Source: Candidatus Poseidoniales archaeon (GTDB lineage: Archaea; Thermoplasmatota; Poseidoniia; Poseidoniales; Poseidoniaceae). Taken from it: 6,045 bases of DNA. Each line of letters starts with the position of its first letter. Within the stretch, counting starts at the first letter, position 1. The DNA is taken from NCBI GenBank assembly GCA_012959845.1, contig DUCL01000050.1, positions 1-6,045 of the forward strand, read 5' to 3'. Shown one piece after another: positions 1-5,657 of this stretch. A program made the translations under genes and the position numbers. The notes beneath the pieces were generated by a model that was not told where the DNA came from, did no database searches, and saw only the letters and a list, made by a program, of their open reading frames with translations.

Positions 1-92
1 TGTACTGGTAATTGCGGCCCCTCTCCCTGCTCATTAACCAACAGTACTTGGCCGTCATGCTCAAGATGAACGACAGTGTTAGGATGGCTCAT
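1..92 (-). CDS. N-terminal fragment of an unidentified protein (possibly Nudix-like), cut by window edge
   Basis: An ATG at 92-90 opens a frame that stays open to the window edge, giving 30 codons: MSHPNTVVHLEHDGQVLLVN, then EQGEGPQLPV. The start is supported by GGTGAG (104-99) six bases upstream, an excellent archaeal-type Shine-Dalgarno sequence. The gene lies 41 bp downstream of the rmuC stop on the same strand, so the two could be cotranscribed. The pattern hydrophobic strand, DG, VLLV, then a Gly/Pro loop with LP resembles the opening strands of Nudix hydrolases, but the diagnostic Nudix box would lie outside the window. The function is therefore not assigned. That it is a real gene start is fairly secure; the Nudix suggestion is a weak inference. 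Confidence 0.6.
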   Translation of the reverse strand, partial: MSHPNTVVHLEHDGQVLLVNEQGEGPQLPV

Positions 93-98
93 ATTTCT

Positions 99-104
99 CT
101 CACC
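99..104 (-). promoter_or_regulatory. Ribosome binding site of the edge gene
   Basis: Read on the minus strand, GGTGAG precedes the ATG at 92 with a six-base spacer. GGTGA is the core of the sequence complementary to the 3' end of archaeal 16S rRNA, and it fixes the start of the truncated gene. Confidence 0.55.
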
Positions 105-133
105 TAGCGTTTTTACGAAAAGGTTCAAGTTAA

Positions 134-1306
134 TCAGTCCACTGATTCTGGCAACGCTCTAGTTTCCAACTCAATGACTTCCAATTCTTTAATTTCTTTT
201 CCGGTATCATCTTGAATTCGAATATCATGCAGTTTTTTCACTTGTGGATTAATTTTCAATTGGTATGAGCCCACTGAAGAGTTGTAATTCTTAACAGCCT
301 GTTGTAAACTACTACCCACTTTTTCATAATGTTCAGTCCATGTGGAAAAGCGTTTGTATAATTCACGGCAAATTTCAATTGCATGTCTCGTATTTTCGGC
401 TTGCTCGTCTTGGCGCCATTGGAAAGCAATTGTCCGCAATAGTGCAATTAAGGATACTGGGGAAGCGATGAGAATGTCATTCTTCATCGCAAATTCATGC
501 AAATCTCGTTCAGCATCAAATGTGATGGCGAGTAGTGCTTCTGATGGTACGAACATAACAACTGCTTCAACTTCACCATCAACAGAATCCCGATAACCCT
601 TTGATTTCAGTTCTTTCACTCTTGCTTTCATGGCCCTTGCATGCTCAACATAGAGTTGCTTCTTTGCCTCTTCATCTTCAAGATCTATGGATTCTAAGAA
701 TTTCTTTCCAGTAGCTTTGGCATCAATAGGAATTCTGCCACCGCCGGGAATATTTACAATAAAATCGGGCCGCTTTCCATCGTCCTGCCCTTCTTGTTTG
801 AAATAGTCAATTCCTTCACGCAAATTTGACATTTCTAGGATATTTTCGAGACTAACCTCCCCCCAATTTCCACGTATATTAGCGCTTGTTGTCAAGGCAG
901 TTGTCAAATTATTTGCCTCTTTACCGAGATTATCTGTTCGCAACATTAAGTTTGTAATATGTCCTTTAAGGTCTCCATAAGCCTCACCTCTCGCTATTTC
1001 CATCGCTTTATTTTCCGATTCAAGAGATTTTATTTGGGTGGCCAACGGTTTGAGCATCCCTTCGATTTCGGTTTTCCGTAATTCTAAATCCATCTGACTT
1101 TCTTTTTGTTGTGTTTTCAAACGTTGTTCTGCTAAAGCCAAGAATTGTTCATTATTTGTTGAAAGTGCATCGTTTGAAAGTCGGTTAAATATGTTCTCCA
1201 AATCAGGGATTTCTTGCATTTCGGCAGGTTTTCTAGCGGCCCATGCTGCGAAGAATCCGATTCCTGCGGCGATTAGTATTATTATAATATCAAGTATGTC
1301 AAGCAT
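134..1306 (-). CDS. rmuC: DNA recombination protein RmuC homologue, membrane-anchored
   Basis: The product is 390 aa. Residues about 3-24 form one hydrophobic membrane segment with an Ala/Arg/Lys stop after it (AWAARKP). Residues about 50-140 are charged and heptad-like, a predicted coiled coil. The RmuC domain follows, with RGNWGE at 145-150, RPDF plus a Gly-rich turn and PIDAKA at 179-198, MFVPSEA at 251-257, and a helix with PVSLIALLRTIAFQWRQDEQ at 283-302. This order and spacing are typical of RmuC. In E. coli, rmuC loss changes recombination at short inverted repeats, and the domain is related to the PD-(D/E)xK nuclease fold; D180 and the D195-A-K197 motif fit such a site. The ATG at 1306 is preferred because GGAG (1318-1315) sits eight bases upstream. 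The frame also stays open upstream to a TTG at 1324, but that start lacks a comparable site. An acidic tail ends the protein. It is transcribed divergently from the persulfide dioxygenase gene and followed at 41 bp by another gene. Family assignment is firm; the biochemical role is inferred. Confidence 0.92.
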   Translation of the reverse strand: MLDILDIIIILIAAGIGFFAAWAARKPAEMQEIPDLENIFNRLSNDALSTNNEQFLALAEQRLKTQQKESQMDLELRKTEIEGMLKPLATQIKSLESENKAMEIARGEAYGDLKGHITNLMLRTDNLGKEANNLTTALTTSANIRGNWGEVSLENILEMSNLREGIDYFKQEGQDDGKRPDFIVNIPGGGRIPIDAKATGKKFLESIDLEDEEAKKQLYVEHARAMKARVKELKSKGYRDSVDGEVEAVVMFVPSEALLAITFDAERDLHEFAMKNDILIASPVSLIALLRTIAFQWRQDEQAENTRHAIEICRELYKRFSTWTEHYEKVGSSLQQAVKNYNSSVGSYQLKINPQVKKLHDIRIQDDTGKEIKELEVIELETRALPESVD

Positions 1307-1314
1307 AATTATCA

Positions 1315-1318
1315 CTCC
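1315..1318 (-). promoter_or_regulatory. Ribosome binding site that fixes the rmuC start
   Basis: On the minus strand GGAG is followed after eight bases by the ATG at 1306. It lies inside the possible longer frame beginning with TTG at 1324, and so argues for the 390-residue product that starts MLDILD. Confidence 0.5.
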
Positions 1319-1390
1319 GGTCAAACACCTTTTACTGGCTACCCCCTATGAACACTTTCATATTACTACCAAATTAATACCTGCAGCATC

Positions 1391-1404
1391 ATGCGACTTC
1401 GCAT
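1391..1404. repeat. Inverted repeat ATGCGA-CT-TCGCAT, candidate operator
   Basis: ATGCGA (1391-1396) and TCGCAT (1399-1404) are perfect reverse complements around a two-base centre. The element lies 12-19 bp downstream of the TATA-like box and 24 bp before the dioxygenase ATG, overlapping the expected transcription start. A dyad in this place would suit a repressor dimer, but a 6-bp match can arise by chance and no protein is identified. Confidence 0.3.
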
Positions 1405-1418
1405 CAAGGTTCAATAAA

Positions 1419-1424
1419 GAGGGA
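1419..1424 (+). promoter_or_regulatory. Ribosome binding site of the persulfide dioxygenase gene
   Basis: GAGGGA precedes the ATG at 1428; the GAGG core ends five bases before it. A second in-frame ATG at 1440 is preceded almost directly by GGAAGGGG (1431-1438), which leaves too little spacing, so 1428 is preferred. Confidence 0.5.
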
Positions 1425-1427
1425 CTC

Positions 1428-2150
1428 ATGGGAAGGGGTATGCGTTTTGAACAACTTAACGATGGTGTATGGGCAATGACCTATCTGTTGGTTGATGAAA
1501 CAACAATGGAAGCTGCATTAGTTGACCCTGTTTACGATTATATGGATTCATACATTCAAAAGTTGCAGCAAGAAAATTTGACTCTTCGTTATGCAATTGC
1601 CACTCATACACACGCTGACCACATCACAGCCTGTTTCAATCTAAGAGATGTCACTGGTTGTGAATATGTAATGTGGAGGGATACAGCAAGTCTTGGAGTT
1701 TCAAAATACGTTGAAGATTTAGAACAATTAATGCTTGGCAGGCACCCTATTACCTTCCACTATGCACCAGGACATACATCAGATTCAATGCTAATTCATT
1801 TTGGTAATTATCTTATGACTGGAGATTTTTTATTCACCGGTGAGGGAGGAGTTGGAAGAGATGATTTGCCAAGTGGAAGGATGAGAGTTCACTGGGGCTC
1901 GTTACAGGTATTGAATCGATTTGATGGTGACCTGCTTGTTTGTACAGGTCACGACCCACCCGGTACTGAAATGAAGAGCCTATCTTGGAATCGTGAAAAT
2001 AATTTTGTCCTGAATATGACCTCATTTGAGGAATACCAACAATGGCAGGACGAAAACAATGTAAAATTAGGTTCGGTGTCAAAGATTAAAACAGCAGTAC
2101 CTGCAAATTTATTTTGTGAAATACCGGACGTAATTCCTTGGTTAGATTGA
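1428..2150 (+). CDS. ETHE1-like persulfide dioxygenase / metallo-beta-lactamase-fold protein
   Basis: The product is 240 aa, close to the usual length of bacterial persulfide dioxygenases. The family oxidises glutathione persulfide or related persulfides to sulfite with O2 at a single Fe(II), in sulfide detoxification. Visible motifs: THTHADHIT at 59-67 (the HxHxDH signature in its ETHE1 form), APGHT at 113-117 (H116), TGD at 131-133 (D133), GVGRDD at 141-146 matching the ETHE1 GRTDF segment, GHD at 174-176, and AVPANLFC near the C-terminus, matching AVPAN in ETHE1. By alignment from memory, H60, H116 and D133 would be the iron ligands. The residue after GHD is Pro, where ETHE1 has Tyr. No rhodanese or sulfide:quinone reductase gene is adjacent. 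The same frame stays open upstream to 1191, but that extension lies antisense to rmuC and is not credible. A glyoxalase II-like hydrolase is the main alternative. The cytoplasmic location is inferred from the absence of a signal peptide. Confidence 0.85.
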   Translation: MGRGMRFEQLNDGVWAMTYLLVDETTMEAALVDPVYDYMDSYIQKLQQENLTLRYAIATHTHADHITACFNLRDVTGCEYVMWRDTASLGVSKYVEDLEQLMLGRHPITFHYAPGHTSDSMLIHFGNYLMTGDFLFTGEGGVGRDDLPSGRMRVHWGSLQVLNRFDGDLLVCTGHDPPGTEMKSLSWNRENNFVLNMTSFEEYQQWQDENNVKLGSVSKIKTAVPANLFCEIPDVIPWLD

Positions 2151-2164
2151 TAATCAATAGATTA
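2146..2164. repeat. Overlapping AT-rich inverted repeats at the dioxygenase stop codon
   Basis: ATTGAT-A-ATCAAT (2146-2158) is a perfect 6-bp dyad that includes the TGA stop. It overlaps TAATC-AATA-GATTA (2151-2164), a 5-bp dyad. Neither forms a stable hairpin and no long T-run follows, so a terminator is unlikely. An operator for the next gene or chance in AT-rich DNA are both possible. Confidence 0.25.
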
Positions 2165-2167
2165 ACC

Positions 2168-2174
2168 AATATTA
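2168..2174 (+). promoter_or_regulatory. TATA-like box before the membrane protein gene
   Basis: AATATTA lies in the 73-bp gap after the dioxygenase gene. A transcript starting about 25 bp downstream would begin near 2197-2200 and have a leader of about 25 bases before the ATG at 2224. The match is short and in AT-rich DNA, so support is weak. Confidence 0.25.
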
Positions 2175-2223
2175 TGTGAAAGACTTCAACAACTGAGGGG
2201 TGTTCGCAGGCACGGGGTTATTG

Positions 2224-3375
2224 ATGGCTACACCTGTTGATTTGAGTGGTTTGATGTGGGCAACAGGCCTATTATTGATACCCGTATTATTGGCAATCCC
2301 AATGAAAATCGTATGGCAATACTGGATTGGTGCTGGACACGAAGAAACGGAATATCGTGGATTGGTCAGACAAATCATTGACTCGGGTAGGCAACTTTCT
2401 CCTTTCAGAGACACTCTTGATGATATGGCGAGAGGATTGCGAATAAAACCAGGCAGACAAAGATTGATTGAAGCAGATTTACTAAATCCTCTGACATTGT
2501 CACATTTCTTGATATTGCCAGCCTTGATTATTTTTCCACTTGCAGTTATTGTTGCCTTACCCGTAATATTGATTGGATTTCCATTTTTAGTATTAGTAGA
2601 GTTTATTTTGATAAAAAACAAAGTGTTAATGAGAAGTCTAAGATTGATTGAGACATGGTTACATTGGCAAGTTATCCACATTCCAAGACCAGACCGAGGT
2701 TCGGTGCTAACCAAGACCGGAATTGGAGAATTTTCACAACATGTCGTCCATTTCGCGCAAGTCCCCCAAGGTACATTTCTTGGATTATTTGCATGGCTAA
2801 TTGTTCACTGGACATTTAAAACAGATTCGTTTTGGATTGAATTATCGATTTCAGCAGGGCTCTATATTATTTTGCTAGGAATATTAAGTGTACTCAATAC
2901 CGCATTTGAATCTGATTTAGTGTTCGTAGACCCATCAAAGGGCCGGCTGGTTCCGGTAGACCAATGGCTGGAGAGTATCCTCAAGCCAATTGTTGGAATC
3001 GGTTTGTTATTTTTGATAGTAAGAAATTTGCTCGATGAGGCGAGAGGTGGCAACCCAACACTATTTGCAACAACAGTCTTATCCATTCTATATGGGGCTG
3101 CGGTTGTTGGAATTGCTTATCGTTGGGGATATTCTTTGTGGCGAGGAAAACGGGTAAGGTCGATTTTTGAACTTCAAGTAATTGAGGGATTGGGGCCTCT
3201 ATCTTATGACCTAACGCGCAATAAAGGGAGAATTGATTTTAGAGTGCGGATGACGATGGAAGAAAGAATGGAAACAATTTCAAAACTGCCAATGAATCAA
3301 ATGTCCTTTGAGTCGCTGCAAAACCTTCCAAAGAGTGAATCTTCAGACATAATTCCAAAAAATCCAATAGAATAA
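2224..3375 (+). CDS. Unrecognised polytopic membrane protein
   Basis: The product is 383 aa from the ATG at 2224. GGGG (2214-2217) six bases upstream is a modest ribosome binding site; in-frame GTG at 2200 and TTG at 2221 are alternatives, and GTG would add eight residues. Hydrophobic segments lie at about 10-30, 94-133 (long enough for a two-pass hairpin), 185-200, 206-226, 252-267 and 280-300, predicting six or seven membrane spans. A basic and polar loop of about 60 residues follows the first span, with a short amphipathic loop around 138-180 (IHIPRPDRG, TGIGEFSQH). The C-terminal 80 residues are hydrophilic and probably cytosolic (GKRVRSIFELQVIEGLGPLS, then a Met/Glu-rich tail). There is no signal peptide, no transporter or kinase motif that I know, and no metal-binding cluster. 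It lies between the persulfide dioxygenase and serA on the same strand, but the gaps (73 and 63 bp) do not imply a shared function. Coding status is secure from length and composition; function is unknown. Confidence 0.85.
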   Translation: MATPVDLSGLMWATGLLLIPVLLAIPMKIVWQYWIGAGHEETEYRGLVRQIIDSGRQLSPFRDTLDDMARGLRIKPGRQRLIEADLLNPLTLSHFLILPALIIFPLAVIVALPVILIGFPFLVLVEFILIKNKVLMRSLRLIETWLHWQVIHIPRPDRGSVLTKTGIGEFSQHVVHFAQVPQGTFLGLFAWLIVHWTFKTDSFWIELSISAGLYIILLGILSVLNTAFESDLVFVDPSKGRLVPVDQWLESILKPIVGIGLLFLIVRNLLDEARGGNPTLFATTVLSILYGAAVVGIAYRWGYSLWRGKRVRSIFELQVIEGLGPLSYDLTRNKGRIDFRVRMTMEERMETISKLPMNQMSFESLQNLPKSESSDIIPKNPIE

Positions 3376-3388
3376 CGCATTGATATTG

Positions 3389-3397
3389 TTATTATTA
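3389..3397 (+). promoter_or_regulatory. TATA-like box before serA
   Basis: TTATTATTA in the 63-bp gap upstream of the dehydrogenase gene is a plausible core promoter, with transcription starting around 3415-3422 and a short leader before the ATG at 3439. GATATT at 3382-3387 is an alternative box that would give a longer leader. No good Shine-Dalgarno sequence precedes the ATG, as is common for short-leader archaeal transcripts. Confidence 0.3.
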
Positions 3398-3411
3398 CGA
3401 GGCGAAGGTTG

Positions 3412-3435
3412 ATGAGACTTAGTCAGTCGGCATAA
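3412..3435 (+). other. Seven-codon upstream ORF (MRLSQSA) in frame with serA
   Basis: ATG at 3412 opens seven codons ending with TAA at 3433-3435, one codon before the serA ATG and in the same frame. GAAGG (3404-3408) lies three bases before it. Two of the seven codons specify serine, the end product of the pathway. It could be a leader peptide, a relic of a longer serA N-terminus, or chance. If transcription starts at the preferred site near 3418, it would not be translated. Confidence 0.2.
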
Positions 3436-3438
3436 TTT

Positions 3439-4422
3439 ATGGCTAGAATTGCAATCGCTGATGGAATGGCTCCAGCAGCAATCGAATTACTAAAAAGTGC
3501 AGGGCATGAAGTTGTTAACCAACCGATTGATGCTACCGAATTACTCGAAGGTGCCCTGTCAAGTTTTGATGCCATTGTTGTACGTAGTGCTACTAAACTT
3601 CCCGCGGAAGTAATCGCTGCTACCAGTGACCGTTTGAAGGTAATAGGGCGCGCTGGAGTAGGTGTTGATAACATAGATATCAAGGCTGCAGCAGCGGCCG
3701 GGATTCCTGTTGTTAATGCTCCAAGAGCATCAACTCAATCTGTTGTTGAATTGACAATTGGGCATCTACTTGCAAGCCTTCGCCATTTACCTAGAGCAAA
3801 TAGGGGAATGAGAGAAGGAAAATGGCAGAAAAAAATAATGGGTGGCACTGAATTAAGTGGAAAATGTTTGGGATTAATTGGCTTTGGAAGAATAGCGCAA
3901 GGTGTTGGAGTCGTAGCGCAATCAATGGGGATGGAAGTACATGCATATGATCCATATCTGCCACCAAAAATTGCCAAATCACAAAATACCACAATGCATA
4001 AATCAATTGATACTTTATTCAAAAATTGCACACATATCTCAATACATTGTAATTTAACCGATGAAACTCATCATTTGGTTAATAACGAAAGAATGGCAAT
4101 GATGCCTGGAAAATCAAGAGATGGCATTAAGTGCGGAAATCATATTGTTAATTGCGCACGTGGTGGAATTATCGACGAGGAGGCATTACTGCAATCACTT
4201 GAGAGCGGGGCAATTTCTTCAGCTGCTTTGGATGTATTCGAATTTGAACCTGTAGACCCAAGTTATACACTATTGCAGCATGATAATTTCCATGGAACTC
4301 CTCATATTGGCGCAGCCACATTGGAAGCACAGGCTAGAGTTGGCAGAGATATTGCCAATGCGATAATGACGGTTCTTAATGGCGAGAAATGTGAAACAAC
4401 GGTAAATCAGCATCTATTGTGA
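3439..4422 (+). CDS. serA: D-3-phosphoglycerate dehydrogenase, short form without ACT domain
   Basis: The 327-aa product belongs to the D-isomer-specific 2-hydroxyacid dehydrogenases. The likely reaction is NAD-dependent oxidation of 3-phosphoglycerate to 3-phosphohydroxypyruvate, the first step of the phosphorylated serine pathway, in the cytosol. The N-terminal half includes RAGVGVDNID at 71-80 and PRASTQSVVELTIGHLLA at 95-112. The nucleotide-binding domain has LIGFGRIA at 146-153 (GxGxxG with Ala in the last place) and D171 at the end of the second strand (HAYDPY), which favours NAD over NADP. The catalytic triad is R241 (NCARGG), E270 (DVFEFEP) and H289 (TPHIGA). The protein ends soon after the last helix, so it lacks the ACT/regulatory domain of the 410-aa E. 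coli enzyme; feedback inhibition by serine through that domain is not expected. An insertion of about nine residues (about 222-230) precedes the strand leading to R241. The ATG at 3439 is the first possible start because TAA lies in frame at 3433. A glyoxylate or hydroxypyruvate reductase is the main alternative. Confidence 0.88.
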   Translation: MARIAIADGMAPAAIELLKSAGHEVVNQPIDATELLEGALSSFDAIVVRSATKLPAEVIAATSDRLKVIGRAGVGVDNIDIKAAAAAGIPVVNAPRASTQSVVELTIGHLLASLRHLPRANRGMREGKWQKKIMGGTELSGKCLGLIGFGRIAQGVGVVAQSMGMEVHAYDPYLPPKIAKSQNTTMHKSIDTLFKNCTHISIHCNLTDETHHLVNNERMAMMPGKSRDGIKCGNHIVNCARGGIIDEEALLQSLESGAISSAALDVFEFEPVDPSYTLLQHDNFHGTPHIGAATLEAQARVGRDIANAIMTVLNGEKCETTVNQHLL

Positions 4423-4456
4423 GTCGTACAATAATTTCAACTGCTCGCAATTTAGA

Positions 4457-4468
4457 GTTATAGTTAAA
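4457..4468 (+). promoter_or_regulatory. TATA-like promoter of dinB, suggesting a leaderless or very short-leader transcript
   Basis: GTTATAGTTAAA lies in the 65-bp gap after serA, centred about 26 bp before the dinB ATG at 4488. In archaea transcription usually starts 25-30 bp after the TATA centre, which here falls on or next to the start codon. No Shine-Dalgarno sequence is seen between the box and the ATG, consistent with leaderless translation. Confidence 0.4.
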
Positions 4469-4487
4469 CACCGCTGACAGCCGAGTA

Positions 4488-5651
4488 ATGTCAATGACTG
4501 GTGATGGAATCAATTCCTCCGCTGAAGATGGAAATTCTTCAAATGGCGCTAGTAATGAAAATAGCAGGATACTTGTCCATTGCGACTTGGATGCATTTTT
4601 TGCGGCTGTTGAGACTATACATCATGATTTAGATCCAACAATTCCCCTCATTATCGGTTCAGATCCGAACCAAGGTCGCGCCAGAGGCATCGTTTCAACT
4701 TGCAATTATCCAGCACGAAAATATGGAATTCATTCTGCTATGCCTATTGGAGAGGCATGGCGAAGATGTCCGGGTAAACCATATGGAAACGCCATCTACA
4801 TTAGCGGAACTAGAGGATTATACAGTAGGGCAAGCCGAAAGGTAATGGAAATCTTAAAACCACCAGCACAAAAATTTGAGAAAGCTAGTATCGATGAAGC
4901 CTATCTTGACATAACGGAGTCGGTGGATGGGGATTGGGATTCTGCCTTTGCATTGTGCAGAGAATTACAGCAAGAGGTTTTCAAGAAAGTTGGATTAACT
5001 GCTTCATTTGGTATCGGACCTACTAGAATTTTGGCAAAGATGTCAAGTGAAATCAACAAACCAAACGGAATTTTCAGAATACTACCTGATGAAATCCAAG
5101 ATTTTTTTGTTGATAGGCCGGTTCGAGATGTTCCTGGTGTTGGCCCAAAAACAGCAACGATGCTTGCTGAATGGGGAATTAGCAATGTTGATGAGGCATA
5201 TGAATTAGGTGAATTGGCTTTGGCAAGAATGACAAACGAGAGATTCGCTTCATGGATAATAAAATTGGCCGATGGAAACACCACCAATGAAGTAAGTCCG
5301 TTGAGAAGTAGAAAATCAGTCGGCAAGGAGCATACTTTTGATATTGACCAATCGGATTCAGAAATAGTCCTAACGAGGCTTAACCAATTGGTTGATACCG
5401 TGATGGAAAGGGCACATGAGATGGGAGTTTGTGGAAGGTTGGCCGAAGTAAAAATAAGGTATACCGGATTTGAAACACATACGCATGGAAGGTCTATCCC
5501 AGTGGCGATGGATGATGGCGAAGTATTTTCTAGACTCGCACAACAACTTTTTGCAAATAATCTTCAGTGTGGGGAAAAGGTTCGCCTTATCGGTTTTAGA
5601 CTCGGTAATTTAGAGATGCCAATTTCTCGTCAAATAACATTGCAACTATAG
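4488..5651 (+). CDS. dinB: Y-family translesion DNA polymerase IV (DinB)
   Basis: The product is 387 aa; DinB/Dpo4 proteins are usually about 350. It copies past damaged bases at low fidelity. The palm opens with VHCDLDAFFAAVE at 30-42, with D33 as a metal-binding aspartate and F38 as the predicted steric gate against ribonucleotides. CNYPARKYG (72-80) gives the nucleotide-contacting Y74 and R77. ASIDEAYLDIT (133-143) supplies the catalytic D136 and E137. SFGIGPTRILAKMSSEINKPNG (in two parts, 173-194) is a family hallmark, and the thumb helix-hairpin-helix is at VPGVGPKTATML (215-226). The little-finger domain covers about 275-375. The first 26 residues are a Ser/Asn/Gly/Asp-rich tail ahead of the core; the only other nearby Met is residue 3, so the tail is real. 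The last six residues, QITLQL, resemble the QxxLxL sliding-clamp motif at the end of E. coli Pol IV. The gene converges on valS with six bases between stops. No LexA-type site is visible. Confidence 0.95.
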   Translation: MSMTGDGINSSAEDGNSSNGASNENSRILVHCDLDAFFAAVETIHHDLDPTIPLIIGSDPNQGRARGIVSTCNYPARKYGIHSAMPIGEAWRRCPGKPYGNAIYISGTRGLYSRASRKVMEILKPPAQKFEKASIDEAYLDITESVDGDWDSAFALCRELQQEVFKKVGLTASFGIGPTRILAKMSSEINKPNGIFRILPDEIQDFFVDRPVRDVPGVGPKTATMLAEWGISNVDEAYELGELALARMTNERFASWIIKLADGNTTNEVSPLRSRKSVGKEHTFDIDQSDSEIVLTRLNQLVDTVMERAHEMGVCGRLAEVKIRYTGFETHTHGRSIPVAMDDGEVFSRLAQQLFANNLQCGEKVRLIGFRLGNLEMPISRQITLQL

Positions 5652-5657
5652 ATGAAA

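Larger units (their letters stand above)
1307..1427. promoter_or_regulatory. Divergent promoter region between rmuC and the persulfide dioxygenase gene
   Basis: This 121-bp non-coding stretch separates two divergent starts. For the plus strand, AAATTAATA at 1371-1379 is a TATA-like box; a transcript starting about 25 bp further on would have a leader of roughly 25-30 bases carrying the GAGGGA site. For the minus strand, the AT-rich stretch read as AGTAATATG (about 1366-1358) could serve rmuC. A perfect 6-bp inverted repeat lies at 1391-1404, close to the inferred plus-strand transcript start. The boxes are weak matches to consensus, so positions are approximate. Confidence 0.4.

Noticed and set aside
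1191..1427. Upstream extension of the dioxygenase frame (start at 1191 instead of 1428)
   Set aside because: It lies antisense to the rmuC N-terminus, its residues mirror the rmuC membrane segment, ETHE1-like proteins begin near the 1428 start, and a ribosome binding site sits there.
2146..2164. AT-rich dyads after the dioxygenase gene as an intrinsic terminator
   Set aside because: The stems are AT-only or nearly so, the loops are too small for a stable hairpin, and no T-tract follows.
2172..2714. 180-codon open frame on the minus strand inside the membrane protein gene
   Set aside because: It is antisense to a well-formed membrane protein, its composition is Asn/Ile/Ser/Pro-rich like a shadow frame, and no domain or ribosome binding site is seen.
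3423..4031. Minus-strand open frames inside serA
   Set aside because: They overlap conserved dehydrogenase motifs and look like antisense shadows.
4901..5326. 141-codon minus-strand open frame inside dinB
   Set aside because: It overlaps invariant DinB motifs on the other strand and shows no recognisable domain.
1428..5651. The four plus-strand genes as one functional operon or a new defence or sulfur system
   Set aside because: Gaps are 63-73 bp with promoter-like boxes in each, and the recognisable products belong to unrelated pathways.
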